Shown here piece by piece: positions 28,088 to 37,165 of a DNA stretch of 64,000 nt. Both the position numbers and the translations under genes were made by a program. The notes below the pieces were generated by a model. It had not been told where the DNA came from and did no database searches. It was given only the letters and a program-made list of their open reading frames with translations. Positions within the stretch are counted from its first letter, which is position 1. Every line of letters starts with the position of its first letter. The stretch is from a virus, in the IMG/VR virus record IMGVR_UViG_3300042373_001302, positions 1 through 64,000 of that record; one strand, 5' to 3'.

Positions 28088-31000
28088 ATGAATTGTATAA
28101 ACATAAACGACTCAAAGTATAAAGAGTTATTAGAACAAACAAAATTAAATCCATTAATCCTGAAGGCTAGAATTTCTATCTTTCAGGATAAAAATGGTTT
28201 AGAATCATTTCCTAAATTAGAAGATGTTATTCAATCTAATGAAGTTAATCAAAGTTTAAAATCTGTTGATATATTATCTTCTGATAAAGCAAAACAAATT
28301 TTTGAAAAAGGTAAAAAGTCTAATTGGGATTTAAATAAAATTTTAACAGAGCTGCAGATCCCTAAAGATCAAAAACAATTAATATTGGATTTAGATAAAA
28401 CTAATAGAGAAGAAATCATTACAGACCTATTAGCTAAATATAGTTATACTATTGAGATTAATACTGCTAAAGAACAAATTAAAACTGGTACAAAAAAAGT
28501 TCAAGGTTCTCCTATTAAGTATTATTCAAAATCTGAAAATAGATATTATAGAGATACTGAAGAATTAGGATGGATTAGTTCTGATGAAAATAATAAAAAT
28601 CAAGAAGTAGATGTTCAAACACCAGAAGATTTAGAACCAATTGAATTTGATACTTATAATATTGATACTTTTTCAGAATTAGAAACTAAACATTACTCTA
28701 ACCTAACAGTTCCAGGTGGTACTAATTATACAGAAAATGAAATATCTACTCCATTAATTACACCTAGTATTAAAGGTCATGCTCAATTTAGTACTGATAA
28801 AGGTATAGGTTGGTTTAGAAGTGACGAGCAGCAATCTAATAATGACTTAGAAGAACAAAGAGAAGAAGAAGAATATCAGATAGCTAATAATCCAAACTAT
28901 GTAAAAGGAAGTATTCAATTTGAAAAGGGAGAGGGCTCTAAAACTCGTAGAATACTAGAAGTACAATCAGATTTATTTCAGAAGGGTAGAGATAAAGATT
29001 ATTTGCCTAAATATCCTTTTAAAAGCAATGATAATAAATTTCTTCAACTTCTAAACAAAGATAATAATTGGGTAACATTCTTTGTTAAATCTATTATACA
29101 AGATAGTGTTAAGAAAGGATATGAAAAAATATTATTTCCTTCTGGTAATACAGCTAGTAAAGTGGAAGGTCATACTACTTTAGAAGAGTTTAAGAAACAG
29201 AAAGAAGATAGGTTAAAAGAGCTTGAGGATAAAGTTAATAAAGGTAGATATGTACTTACTGATAATACTGGGTTTCCAATGGGTATAGCTCCAATAGATT
29301 CTGACATCAATGTATTAAAAAGTAATAATCCAACATTAAAAATTGAAAAAGAGTCTTTGACGCAAAAAGAATTAGATGATACAAATAATGAAATAAACCA
29401 ACTTAAACAAGAACTTGAAAGAGTAGAAGGACCAGAAGGATTTGGTGCATTAAAACCTATCTATAACTTCTATGAGAACACTGTAAAGAATGTTCTTAAT
29501 AAACAATATGGTAAAGAAAATGTAAAACAAGTTACTGATGAATATGGTAATACTTGGAATGAATTAACTTTAGAAGAAAGTAGAGATACTTCAACTATTT
29601 TATTTAATAAAAAAGATTTAAATGATTTTGTTGGAGATAATTCAAAACCTTTTTTTCCAGAAAGTACAACAAATCAACCTCAAGTAAATAATAGATTTCA
29701 AATAAATAAAGAATTATTATTTAATGATAAAAATATTAATAATTCTTTTAAAGCTAAAGATGTATTACAAAATATAATTAATTCTAATTTAGAATTTTCA
29801 GATGCTGGTAATAATTTAGTATTTAAAGCAATGAATGTTTTAAATCGTTCTAATAGTAGAGTTAAAGTTATTAGTCAAGAACAATTTGATAAAATGACTG
29901 AAAATTCTGAAGGGAACGGAACTGCTGTAATGGCTTATGAATCAGAATTAAATGTTATTTATACGACAGAAAATTCTTTAAGTATTTTTACAAAAGAACA
30001 AATATTAGAATCATTTTTACATGAAGTTGCTCACAATTTAAGTATTAAAGCAATTATTAATCCTGTAACTTTTGAAGAAATACAATTTAATGAATTAATT
30101 AAAAAAGCATTTGAACAATATAAATATTTAGGTAAAAATTTAAAAGGTTCCAAAAGCTATGGTTTTACAAATGAAAAAGAATTTGTAGCAGAATTATATT
30201 CTAATGAAGAATTTCAAAATGAAATTAAATCATTAGATAAAAACTTTTGGCAACAATTTAAAGACGCTATTAGAAGATTATTTGGATTAACTAAATCATT
30301 ACAAAATAATGAATTAATTAATAGTATTTTATTAATTGAAAATGTTGAAAAATTTATTGAAACTAGTCAACAATCTTTAGACGGTTTAGCTAGAAATGAT
30401 TATTCAAACTCTTTTAATAACATAATGTTTAAAAAAATAGAACAACCTAAAGAAATTGAATTAGATACTTTAGATAAACAATTAAATTATACTATTGAAA
30501 AAGCGTTAGATAAAATTGATGCAATTATTCGTAGAACCAAAAAATCTAAAAATTCTAAAAACAAACAAGATAATGAAGCTTTTGTAAAATCTTTTACTGA
30601 ATTATTTAAAGAAATTGAAACTTTAGAAAATACTAATAAATGGCAAGCTGTTAATGCATACGTTACTTCATTTTCAAAAACAGTATTTCATTTAAATCAA
30701 ATGTTAAAAACTAAATTATATAATAAAGATACTGAAACATTTAATAAAGATATAAGTTCTGAAGAAATGTTAGACTTATCTTATAGATATGAAGAATATC
30801 TTACTGCGTATGATTTATTAGAAGATATTAAAAAGTTATTACAAACAAGTGAAACTGATGAATTTGTTACTAAACAAAATCAGATAGAAATAAATAAAAT
30901 TAAAGATATTTTAGCTAATTTAACTAAAGATCATAATAGTTTAACTGGAATAATATTAAATATTAAAAAAGCACATGCTGTAAAAATGATGTCTGAAGCT

Positions 31001-33613
31001 GATTTAAATACAGAAGTTGTTGCTAAATGGAGAAATAAATTATTTCAAGAACATACTGATTTAAAAATTACAAATGAAACCAAAGAAGCTTATTTTGGTA
31101 GAATGATTGAAGGTAAATATAAAGATGAATATAATAAAGCTTTAGTTGCTAATGCTCGTAAAATAGTTAATGATCCATCTTTTGATATTGAAAGTGTTAC
31201 TCGTTCTGTTGTAGATATTTTAAACACCAATTCACCATTATTAAACATGATGTCTAATGTAATTGGTAAAATGAGAGATTCTATTATTTCCGCAGCAAGA
31301 ACTAAAAATTTTGAAATAGATAAAGTTTATAAAAAATATTCTGCTGAAAAAGGTCAAAATAAACAATCTCAAATGTATAAAAATCTTGTAGAATTATCTA
31401 AATCAGATGATAGATATTATTTACATGGAGAATATTCTACAACATATTTAGATTCATTTAATAGTTTACAACCTGTATTTAAAGCACGTAAAGAGTTAGT
31501 AGCTTTAAAATTAGCAGAAGGTTTAACTAATTCACAAATTAAAAAATTACCTGAGTATAAACTTTTAAATAAACAAATAGCAAATTGGTTTAAAGCAAAC
31601 ACTATTAAAGTTGATGGTATTACTTATCCAAATCCTAAATATAAAAATAAAGAATTAACAGGTATTGAAAAAGAAACATTAGATTATTTTATTTATGAAA
31701 CTGAAAAAAATGATGATTCTTATAATGGTACAGCATCTTTAATAACTTTAATACCTGGAGCTACATTTTATAAATTACCTTCAGTTACTAAAAGTGATTT
31801 AGAACGTACATTAGAAGGTGATATTAAAGGTCAGTTTGTAGATAAATGGAAAGATTTAAATGAAGTACGTGTTGATGATGTTAGTTATGGTGAAGCAATT
31901 AATAATAAAAATGAAGAATTACGTACTGTAAGAGTTCATTATAGAGGTAAAATAGAATCTAAAAATCAATCATTAGATTTATTTACAGTTTATCGTAAAG
32001 AAGCTTTTAATGCAATTAATTATGCTGAAAAGAAAGAAAATGAATATAAACTTAAATTGTTTGTAGATATTGCTTCTAGTAAACAATATAAGAAACGTTC
32101 AAAATCAGGAGGATGGGCTCAAAATGTATTTGCAACTAAACAACCAGGTGTTATTGTAGAAGGTGAATTTAGTGAAGAATTAAAACGTATTAAAGGTTTA
32201 CTTGAAAGTACTGCTTATGATATTTTATCATATAATGGACAAAAAGTATTAGGTACTAATATTGAAGCAAATAAATTATCATCATTAATTAATGGTACAG
32301 CAGCAAGTATTGCAATGACAATGAACTTAGGTTCTGGTGTAGTCAACGTAATGAACGGTGTTACACAAATGTTTATTGAATCTGTTGGTGGTAGAAATTT
32401 TAAAAAAGCAGATTTATTAAAAGCTGAAGCTAATTATAGTAAAAACTTAATGAATATTTTAGCTGATTTAAATGAACCTGTTAAAAAATCATTTCATAAT
32501 CAAATGTTAGAAATGTTTGATGTATTTGGAGGTTTTGATGTTTCTACTCAAGAATTTTTAAGAAATTCATATGCTAAGAAATTAATTTCCAAACAACAAA
32601 TGAATATGTTAAATGAAATGGGTGAACATATGATGAACTCAGTTTTAACAGAAGTTATGTTAAGAGGAATTAAAGTAATGAATGAACAGCGTCAATTTAT
32701 TGATAAATCAGGAAATGTTGTAGAAGAATCAAAAGCTGCTTCATTATTTGATATGTTATCTTTAAATAAAGATGGTGTTTTAGAAATGGATAGTAAAGTT
32801 GTTTATACTCTTAAAAATTTAGATTCTAAATATCATGAAAGTGGTAAATATCATATTAATTATGTTATTAAGAAAAAAGCTCATGATATATTTGGTGTTT
32901 ATGATCCATTAATGAAAGCTGAAATAGCTAAACATTGGTGGGGTAAAACAGTTTTAATGTTTAAGAACTTCTTTTTATCAGGACTTAAATACAGATATCA
33001 AGGTATTAGTAAATCTTTAAAGAAAAAAGAAGATTTAACTGATGATGATATAGTATTTAATAACGCTGAACAGGAGTTCACAGAAGGTACTTATGTTACT
33101 TTTATTAGATTTGTACGTAATGTTGTTTTTCCTGCATTAAAAGGGCTACAATTAGCTCATATGAGTGATGGTTATAATAAGTTAACAGACTATGAAAAAG
33201 CTAATTTAAGAAAAACTACATTAGAAGTAGGTTTAACTATGGTATTGTTACCGATGTTAGGTTACTTATTAGCATCTCTTGGTGGAGATGATGATGATAA
33301 ACCATATTTTGCATTATATGTATTTAGAAGATTAGAGTCAGAACTTTCACAATATAGAAATCCTATAGAGTTAAATAGAATGATTCAAAATCCTGTAGCA
33401 GCTAATAGATTTATTCAAAATTCATTAAATGCTTTAGGTGAAATAATTACACCACTTAATTTTAATCCTGGAAATAATGAATATTTGTTTGATTATTTAA
33501 GTGAAGATTCTAAAGGTAAAAATAAAGTAGTTAAATCTATTAAGAAAATTACACCATTTTATGCTCAATTTCAAAAACCATATAGAGAAATGCATAATCT
33601 TATAAATAAATAA
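28088..33613 (+). CDS. Giant polyvalent virion protein with zincin metallopeptidase motif
   Basis: A 1,841-residue protein starting one base after the polymerase stop. Residues about 230-500 contain an LEVQSD segment and an ILFPSGNTASKVEG segment like the EIQSD-type domain of large polyvalent phage proteins. Residues 645-649 read HEVAH (HExxH zincin motif), with a downstream NEKEFVAELYSNEEF that offers the third Glu ligand near residue 697. Long helical regions follow (770-1000, 1120-1330). Hydrophobic segments lie at about 1415-1445 and 1715-1735 (LTMVLLPMLGYLLASLGG followed by four Asp). It is probably packaged and ejected with the polymerase; the peptidase could act on a host or phage protein. 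It is the last gene of the + block. Confidence 0.68.
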   Translation: MNCININDSKYKELLEQTKLNPLILKARISIFQDKNGLESFPKLEDVIQSNEVNQSLKSVDILSSDKAKQIFEKGKKSNWDLNKILTELQIPKDQKQLILDLDKTNREEIITDLLAKYSYTIEINTAKEQIKTGTKKVQGSPIKYYSKSENRYYRDTEELGWISSDENNKNQEVDVQTPEDLEPIEFDTYNIDTFSELETKHYSNLTVPGGTNYTENEISTPLITPSIKGHAQFSTDKGIGWFRSDEQQSNNDLEEQREEEEYQIANNPNYVKGSIQFEKGEGSKTRRILEVQSDLFQKGRDKDYLPKYPFKSNDNKFLQLLNKDNNWVTFFVKSIIQDSVKKGYEKILFPSGNTASKVEGHTTLEEFKKQKEDRLKELEDKVNKGRYVLTDNTGFPMGIAPIDSDINVLKSNNPTLKIEKESLTQKELDDTNNEINQLKQELERVEGPEGFGALKPIYNFYENTVKNVLNKQYGKENVKQVTDEYGNTWNELTLEESRDTSTILFNKKDLNDFVGDNSKPFFPESTTNQPQVNNRFQINKELLFNDKNINNSFKAKDVLQNIINSNLEFSDAGNNLVFKAMNVLNRSNSRVKVISQEQFDKMTENSEGNGTAVMAYESELNVIYTTENSLSIFTKEQILESFLHEVAHNLSIKAIINPVTFEEIQFNELIKKAFEQYKYLGKNLKGSKSYGFTNEKEFVAELYSNEEFQNEIKSLDKNFWQQFKDAIRRLFGLTKSLQNNELINSILLIENVEKFIETSQQSLDGLARNDYSNSFNNIMFKKIEQPKEIELDTLDKQLNYTIEKALDKIDAIIRRTKKSKNSKNKQDNEAFVKSFTELFKEIETLENTNKWQAVNAYVTSFSKTVFHLNQMLKTKLYNKDTETFNKDISSEEMLDLSYRYEEYLTAYDLLEDIKKLLQTSETDEFVTKQNQIEINKIKDILANLTKDHNSLTGIILNIKKAHAVKMMSEADLNTEVVAKWRNKLFQEHTDLKITNETKEAYFGRMIEGKYKDEYNKALVANARKIVNDPSFDIESVTRSVVDILNTNSPLLNMMSNVIGKMRDSIISAARTKNFEIDKVYKKYSAEKGQNKQSQMYKNLVELSKSDDRYYLHGEYSTTYLDSFNSLQPVFKARKELVALKLAEGLTNSQIKKLPEYKLLNKQIANWFKANTIKVDGITYPNPKYKNKELTGIEKETLDYFIYETEKNDDSYNGTASLITLIPGATFYKLPSVTKSDLERTLEGDIKGQFVDKWKDLNEVRVDDVSYGEAINNKNEELRTVRVHYRGKIESKNQSLDLFTVYRKEAFNAINYAEKKENEYKLKLFVDIASSKQYKKRSKSGGWAQNVFATKQPGVIVEGEFSEELKRIKGLLESTAYDILSYNGQKVLGTNIEANKLSSLINGTAASIAMTMNLGSGVVNVMNGVTQMFIESVGGRNFKKADLLKAEANYSKNLMNILADLNEPVKKSFHNQMLEMFDVFGGFDVSTQEFLRNSYAKKLISKQQMNMLNEMGEHMMNSVLTEVMLRGIKVMNEQRQFIDKSGNVVEESKAASLFDMLSLNKDGVLEMDSKVVYTLKNLDSKYHESGKYHINYVIKKKAHDIFGVYDPLMKAEIAKHWWGKTVLMFKNFFLSGLKYRYQGISKSLKKKEDLTDDDIVFNNAEQEFTEGTYVTFIRFVRNVVFPALKGLQLAHMSDGYNKLTDYEKANLRKTTLEVGLTMVLLPMLGYLLASLGGDDDDKPYFALYVFRRLESELSQYRNPIELNRMIQNPVAANRFIQNSLNALGEIITPLNFNPGNNEYLFDYLSEDSKGKNKVVKSIKKITPFYAQFQKPYREMHNLINK

Positions 33614-33620
33614 AAGGTCT

Positions 33621-33666
33621 AAAAAAACCCTACTACGACTCGTTTGAGTTATAGTAGGGTTTTTTT
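33621..33666. terminator. Bidirectional terminator between convergent gene blocks
   Basis: AAAAAAACCCTACTA (33621-33635) is fully complementary to TAGTAGGGTTTTTTT (33652-33666), and an inner ACTC-GTTT-GAGT hairpin extends the stem. The A tract and T tract make it work in both directions: it ends the + strand cargo operon and the - strand early operon, which stop 7 bp and 4 bp away. Confidence 0.93.
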
Positions 33667-33670
33667 GTTT

Positions 33671-33769
33671 TTAATTATGACATGAACAATTACATGTTTC
33701 AGGATGACAATTTCCACTGTTACATCTATGACAAGTATATGGACTGTTTATCATATCTTTTCTTTTCAT
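33671..33769 (-). CDS. 32-residue Cys-rich microprotein
   Basis: A short ORF with ATG at 33769 and TAA at 33671. It has six Cys and three His in 32 residues: CHRC at 13-16, NCHPETC at 20-26, then CSC at 28-30. The ATG is one base from the stop of the preceding gene (33771), the same spacing as several real gene pairs in this operon, and the ORF ends five bases before the terminator, so it is likely translated as the last gene. The Cys/His pattern suggests a zinc-binding miniprotein. No function can be assigned. Confidence 0.55.
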   Translation of the reverse strand: MKRKDMINSPYTCHRCNSGNCHPETCNCSCHN

Positions 33770-33770
33770 A

Positions 33771-34187
33771 TTAAATATATTTTTTTAAAATTTCACTAAT
33801 TATATCTTTAGAGCCACTAATTGAACCTAAAACTATATCACTTTGAATTTCTGATCTTTTAGGTAACATTTCATTTAATTGTTTTTCAACTTCTTTATCA
33901 TACATTAACATAAGATTTTTTAAATCTGGTGTAAAATAATTAAATTTATCAAAAGGGTTTTTAATTTCTGTAGATAATAAATTAGCTTCTTGACCTAAAA
34001 TTTTTAATTTTTCTTGAATTTCTTCATATCTTTTAGCTTTTTTCTTTAATTCATCATAATTAATTGATTCTGCTACCATTGTACAAGTATCTTTATATAC
34101 TTTACCTGTAATAATATGTTTTCTCAATTCAGACATTATTCTATTACAAATAATATCTAATTGAATGTTTGTTAAGTTTTTACTCAT
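33771..34187 (-). CDS. Unknown helical protein
   Basis: A 138-residue protein, largely helical and charged, with a coiled-coil-like centre (YDELKKKAKRYEEIQEKLKIL at about 50-70). No membrane segment, signal peptide or catalytic motif is visible. It follows thyX by 11 bases in the same operon. I do not recognise it. Confidence 0.6.
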   Translation of the reverse strand: MSKNLTNIQLDIICNRIMSELRKHIITGKVYKDTCTMVAESINYDELKKKAKRYEEIQEKLKILGQEANLLSTEIKNPFDKFNYFTPDLKNLMLMYDKEVEKQLNEMLPKRSEIQSDIVLGSISGSKDIISEILKKYI

Positions 34188-34198
34188 TTATTTTATAT

Positions 34199-34897
34199 TT
34201 ACATAAACATTCCTTTTCTCCAATCAATATTACTAAATACATTTGGTAGTTCTTTTTCAAGTTCTTCACCAATAGCTGTAGCAATATCTCTCACTTCTTT
34301 CTGTGCATGTTCATCACATCTAACATTAAGAAATCCTAATAAATCTCTTAATGTAGCTGTAATGTGTATTGTAGTTTTAGTACATAAAGGTAATATATCT
34401 CTAGCACATTCACGAGCTACACCTAGACTTATTAGTCCTTCATAAAGTTCTTGAATTTGTCTTAAAACACTATCAATAGCATCTTTAGGATAAAAATGAC
34501 TTCCTGCACCATAAGCAGCATCAGACAACTTAATTGTATCAAATTCTTTATCAAAAATTATTTCTTCAGTACTACTTTGTCTATTAGTAGGATGTTCACG
34601 TCTTAATTCAATTTTTTCAAAACCTAATGGTTCTGCATATCTTAAAGACCATTCTTGACCATTTAAACTTCTATGTCTAAATATTTGTGCAGATATACTA
34701 CGTCTAGTTTCTATTTTAAATCCAAATGAAATATGTTGTAATGGACTCCAATGTGCATGATCCATTAAATACTTAACAAGTTTACCATTATCTTCTTTTA
34801 CAGTACCATGACGTGCAATAGCAGCTATAATTTCTTCATTATTTAATTCACCATATGAATTAACTCCTACTGTTTTACTTATTAATTCTACTTTCAT
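34199..34897 (-). CDS. thyX: Flavin-dependent thymidylate synthase ThyX
   Basis: A 232-residue enzyme that makes dTMP from dUMP with FAD, NADPH and methylene-tetrahydrofolate. The ThyX signature is present as QIFRHRSLNGQEWSLRY (about 73-89), preceded by HAHWSPLQHISFGF, where the ThyX fold places folate- and FAD-contacting residues. Length matches the family. It starts inside the 3' end of the upstream small gene (23-base overlap). With dUTPase and ribonucleotide reductase in the same block it secures dTTP for an AT-rich genome. Confidence 0.93.
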   Translation of the reverse strand: MKVELISKTVGVNSYGELNNEEIIAAIARHGTVKEDNGKLVKYLMDHAHWSPLQHISFGFKIETRRSISAQIFRHRSLNGQEWSLRYAEPLGFEKIELRREHPTNRQSSTEEIIFDKEFDTIKLSDAAYGAGSHFYPKDAIDSVLRQIQELYEGLISLGVARECARDILPLCTKTTIHITATLRDLLGFLNVRCDEHAQKEVRDIATAIGEELEKELPNVFSNIDWRKGMFM

Positions 34898-35063
34898 TCA
34901 ATTTTTCTTTATGTTCTTTAATTTTTTGTTCTAACAATTCTAAATCAAATTGTATTGGTCCATATTCACCCCAAGAATCATCAAATATTACAAAATTATT
35001 TTCTAATTTTAAATATGCTATTCTCTCCCATTGTGCAGAACCTTCAAAAACTTTAGTTGTCAT
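34875..35063 (-). CDS. Small unknown protein
   Basis: A 62-residue protein (start MTTKVFEGSAQWERIAYLKLEN, then a beta-like centre and a Lys-rich C-terminal helix). It lies two bases after the metallophosphatase gene and overlaps thyX by 23 bases, in line with the compact operon. No motif is recognised. Confidence 0.5.
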   Translation of the reverse strand: MTTKVFEGSAQWERIAYLKLENNFVIFDDSWGEYGPIQFDLELLEQKIKEHKEKLNESRINK

Positions 35064-35065
35064 AA

Positions 35066-35860
35066 TTATCTTCCTTTAAATTCTGGATATAAAGTTTTAC
35101 CATCATCTGATTGCCAAACTTCTTTAGTATCTACATCCATTATTGTTACAAATCCATTCCAACCACCACCAGTATCTAAATTCCAGATATTAGCAGCTTT
35201 CATAGGTTTATCTTCTTTCCAAAATTGTGTAGAAGTATGACCTATAAATACTTCACTAAAATTATCAGACATTTTAAATGATGGTTTTTTTTCTAACATT
35301 CCATTTCCCATTGATTCCCAAGATAAAGCTTGTGACCATAAATCTCTATCCCACATTAATACATCTTCATTATTATGTATAGGATCTTCAATACTAAAAT
35401 GTCTATTAAATCCGCCATGTACAAATAATCTGTTTTGATTATCAACATAATGTGATAATTGAGATTGAAAAAATATTTTATGTGTAATAGGTAAATGTGC
35501 AGAAGTTAGTCTAACTCTAGCGTGACCAGTTGAATAATCATATAAAAAGAAATCTTCTTTACTAATTAAATTTTTAATATATGATTCGCCTGTAGCTTTA
35601 GCACCTTGTTGCCATTGTGCAGGATGTGTACCACGCATTATCCAATATAACCACCAATCATCATGATTACCACGAATAGGAATTAAATTTTTTATTTTAA
35701 GTAATTCTTCAACTACTTCATAACTTTGACTATGACCATCTACAACATCTCCAAGAGATATTAATGTATCATTATCATAATCAAAATTACATCGTTCTAA
35801 GGTTTGTTTAAAGCCTTTAAAATTGCCGTGCAAATCACCAACCACTAATGTTCTACTCAT
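35066..35860 (-). CDS. Calcineurin-like serine/threonine-type metallophosphatase
   Basis: A 264-residue binuclear metallophosphatase. Motifs in order: GDLHG (8-12), LGDVVDG, RGNHDDWW, later SAHLPITH and VHGG, and a C-terminal GHT. The pattern matches the lambda phosphatase/ApaH branch, which hydrolyses phosphoproteins, Ap4A or cyclic phosphodiesters; the substrate cannot be chosen from sequence. It overlaps the preceding phosphoesterase by four bases, so two different metallophosphoesterases are co-expressed. Confidence 0.85.
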   Translation of the reverse strand: MSRTLVVGDLHGNFKGFKQTLERCNFDYDNDTLISLGDVVDGHSQSYEVVEELLKIKNLIPIRGNHDDWWLYWIMRGTHPAQWQQGAKATGESYIKNLISKEDFFLYDYSTGHARVRLTSAHLPITHKIFFQSQLSHYVDNQNRLFVHGGFNRHFSIEDPIHNNEDVLMWDRDLWSQALSWESMGNGMLEKKPSFKMSDNFSEVFIGHTSTQFWKEDKPMKAANIWNLDTGGGWNGFVTIMDVDTKEVWQSDDGKTLYPEFKGR

Positions 35861-36363
35861 AATAATTCTTCTAATAATTTTGGTTTATAATCTATAACTT
35901 CAGCAGACACGTTAATATAACGTTTATCTGGTAAAGTATTTTCATGTACATGACCGTGAATATTAATATTAAATCTATATTCTAATTCACAAGGATGAAT
36001 AGGAGCATGACTTAATATAATATTACCATATTGTTTATGTTTTAAATATTTCATTGCTGCAACATTATTAACATATTTTAATAATTCTGGTACATGTTGA
36101 GGTTCATCATGATTACCAAGAATAACTTTTTTAATACCATTTAATTCATTTAACCAATAATATTGTGTAGCTTTTTCCATAGTGATGTCACCTAATATAT
36201 AAGTGACATCTTTTTTACTAACTATAGAATTCCATTGCTTTACAATATGTTTATTCATTTTTTCTTCATCTTTAAATCCACGTCTTATAGCCATATTTCT
36301 ATGTCCAAAATGTGGATCTGAATAATATCTAACTACTGATGACATTTTGTTCAATTTTATCAA
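35857..36363 (-). CDS. Small metallophosphoesterase (YfcE/MPE family)
   Basis: A 168-residue calcineurin-fold phosphoesterase. Motifs: DPHFGH (about 16-21), LGDITMEK, ILGNHDEP, SHAPIHP and the final HGHVHEN. This is a full metal-ligand set in a minimal domain, typical of small phage and bacterial phosphodiesterases. The listed start overlaps the upstream gene by 35 bases; the in-frame ATG at 36345 (MSSVVRYYSD) is an alternative. Substrate unknown; nucleotide or cyclic-nucleotide hydrolysis is possible. Confidence 0.82.
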   Translation of the reverse strand: MIKLNKMSSVVRYYSDPHFGHRNMAIRRGFKDEEKMNKHIVKQWNSIVSKKDVTYILGDITMEKATQYYWLNELNGIKKVILGNHDEPQHVPELLKYVNNVAAMKYLKHKQYGNIILSHAPIHPCELEYRFNINIHGHVHENTLPDKRYINVSAEVIDYKPKLLEELL

Positions 36364-36664
36364 TTATAGACATTTTTTTAATAAGAAGATAAATTAAATT
36401 ATCATCAAATTTTTCATTAACTGTTCCAATTTTAGGTAAAATACCTTTTTCTAAATCATTTGTCATATCTGCAATAGATATTTCATGTTTAAGTAAAAAT
36501 CCATCTAATACTTTTTCACGTATTAAACCACTTCTTTTACTACCTTCATCAAAATTATGAAATACATTGTTATTTCTACGATATTCTTTCCCTTTTACAA
36601 CTAAAAGATCACATAAGTGTTCTAATGTTGCATTTACTAATTCATCAAATCTTTCTTCTGTCAT
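36329..36664 (-). CDS. DUF1599/nucleotide-modification-associated-type protein
   Basis: A 111-residue helical protein with the order KGKEYRRNNNVFHNF, LDGFLLKHEISIADM and NEKFDDNLIYLLI. This matches a common phage family (DUF1599-like, all-alpha NTP-pyrophosphatase related) with the pattern KxKEY...F.NF...G....KH..S...M......E...D...YL. It may act on nucleotides. It overlaps the MazG-like gene upstream by four bases and the phosphoesterase downstream. Confidence 0.6.
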   Translation of the reverse strand: MTEERFDELVNATLEHLCDLLVVKGKEYRRNNNVFHNFDEGSKRSGLIREKVLDGFLLKHEISIADMTNDLEKGILPKIGTVNEKFDDNLIYLLIKKMSIIDKIEQNVISS

Positions 36665-36951
36665 AATTTACCAATATATTTATTTTCTGCAACATAAGAT
36701 TTAAGTTTATCTAACTTATATTGTATACGTTGTTTAATCTTTTTATTATTAAAAAAATGACTTAAAACTTTCAATCTAATTTTAACATCACCAATTTCAT
36801 CAATAACTTCTTGTATATCTACTTTTTCTTTTTTAAGAGTCATTTGAGTAAGAACAAGAGATAGTTCTTGAAGTTCTTCAGCAGCTTTTAATAAATTATA
36901 TTTATAATCATTATGATCTACTAAATACTGTATAAGTTCTTTATTTGTCAT
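36661..36951 (-). CDS. MazG-like nucleotide pyrophosphohydrolase
   Basis: A 96-residue all-alpha protein with the MazG/dUTPase-superfamily metal motifs AAEELQELS (ExxE-type) and EVIDEIGDVKIRL (ExxD). I chose the ATG at 36951, one base from the preceding stop, over an in-frame ATG at 36981 that would overlap by 29 bases. MazG-like enzymes hydrolyse NTPs to NMPs and in phages can lower (p)ppGpp or noncanonical nucleotides. It is part of the nucleotide metabolism block. Confidence 0.72.
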   Translation of the reverse strand: MTNKELIQYLVDHNDYKYNLLKAAEELQELSLVLTQMTLKKEKVDIQEVIDEIGDVKIRLKVLSHFFNNKKIKQRIQYKLDKLKSYVAENKYIGKL

Positions 36952-36952
36952 T

Positions 36953-37165
36953 TTAATTCCATCCATCTTCAACTGTTTCATTTAAATATTTCATTGCTTC
37001 AGTACAATTAATTATACCGTCTATTTGATTACCACTATGGTTTAATAAAGAATTAAATGGTTTATTAAATACATATCTCGCATCTAATTCTCTTTGAACA
37101 GCTCTCCAAGTATATTCATATTTAACTCTTAAAAGTTTAATAAATAAAGCTTTAAATCTTGTCAT
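36953..37165 (-). CDS. Small unknown basic protein
   Basis: A 70-residue protein with a basic, helical N-terminal half (MTRFKALFIKLLRVKYEYTW) and an Asn/Glu-rich C-terminus ending EDGWN. No recognised motif. Four-base overlap with the upstream gene and one-base gap to the next indicate tight coupling. Confidence 0.5.
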   Translation of the reverse strand: MTRFKALFIKLLRVKYEYTWRAVQRELDARYVFNKPFNSLLNHSGNQIDGIINCTEAMKYLNETVEDGWN

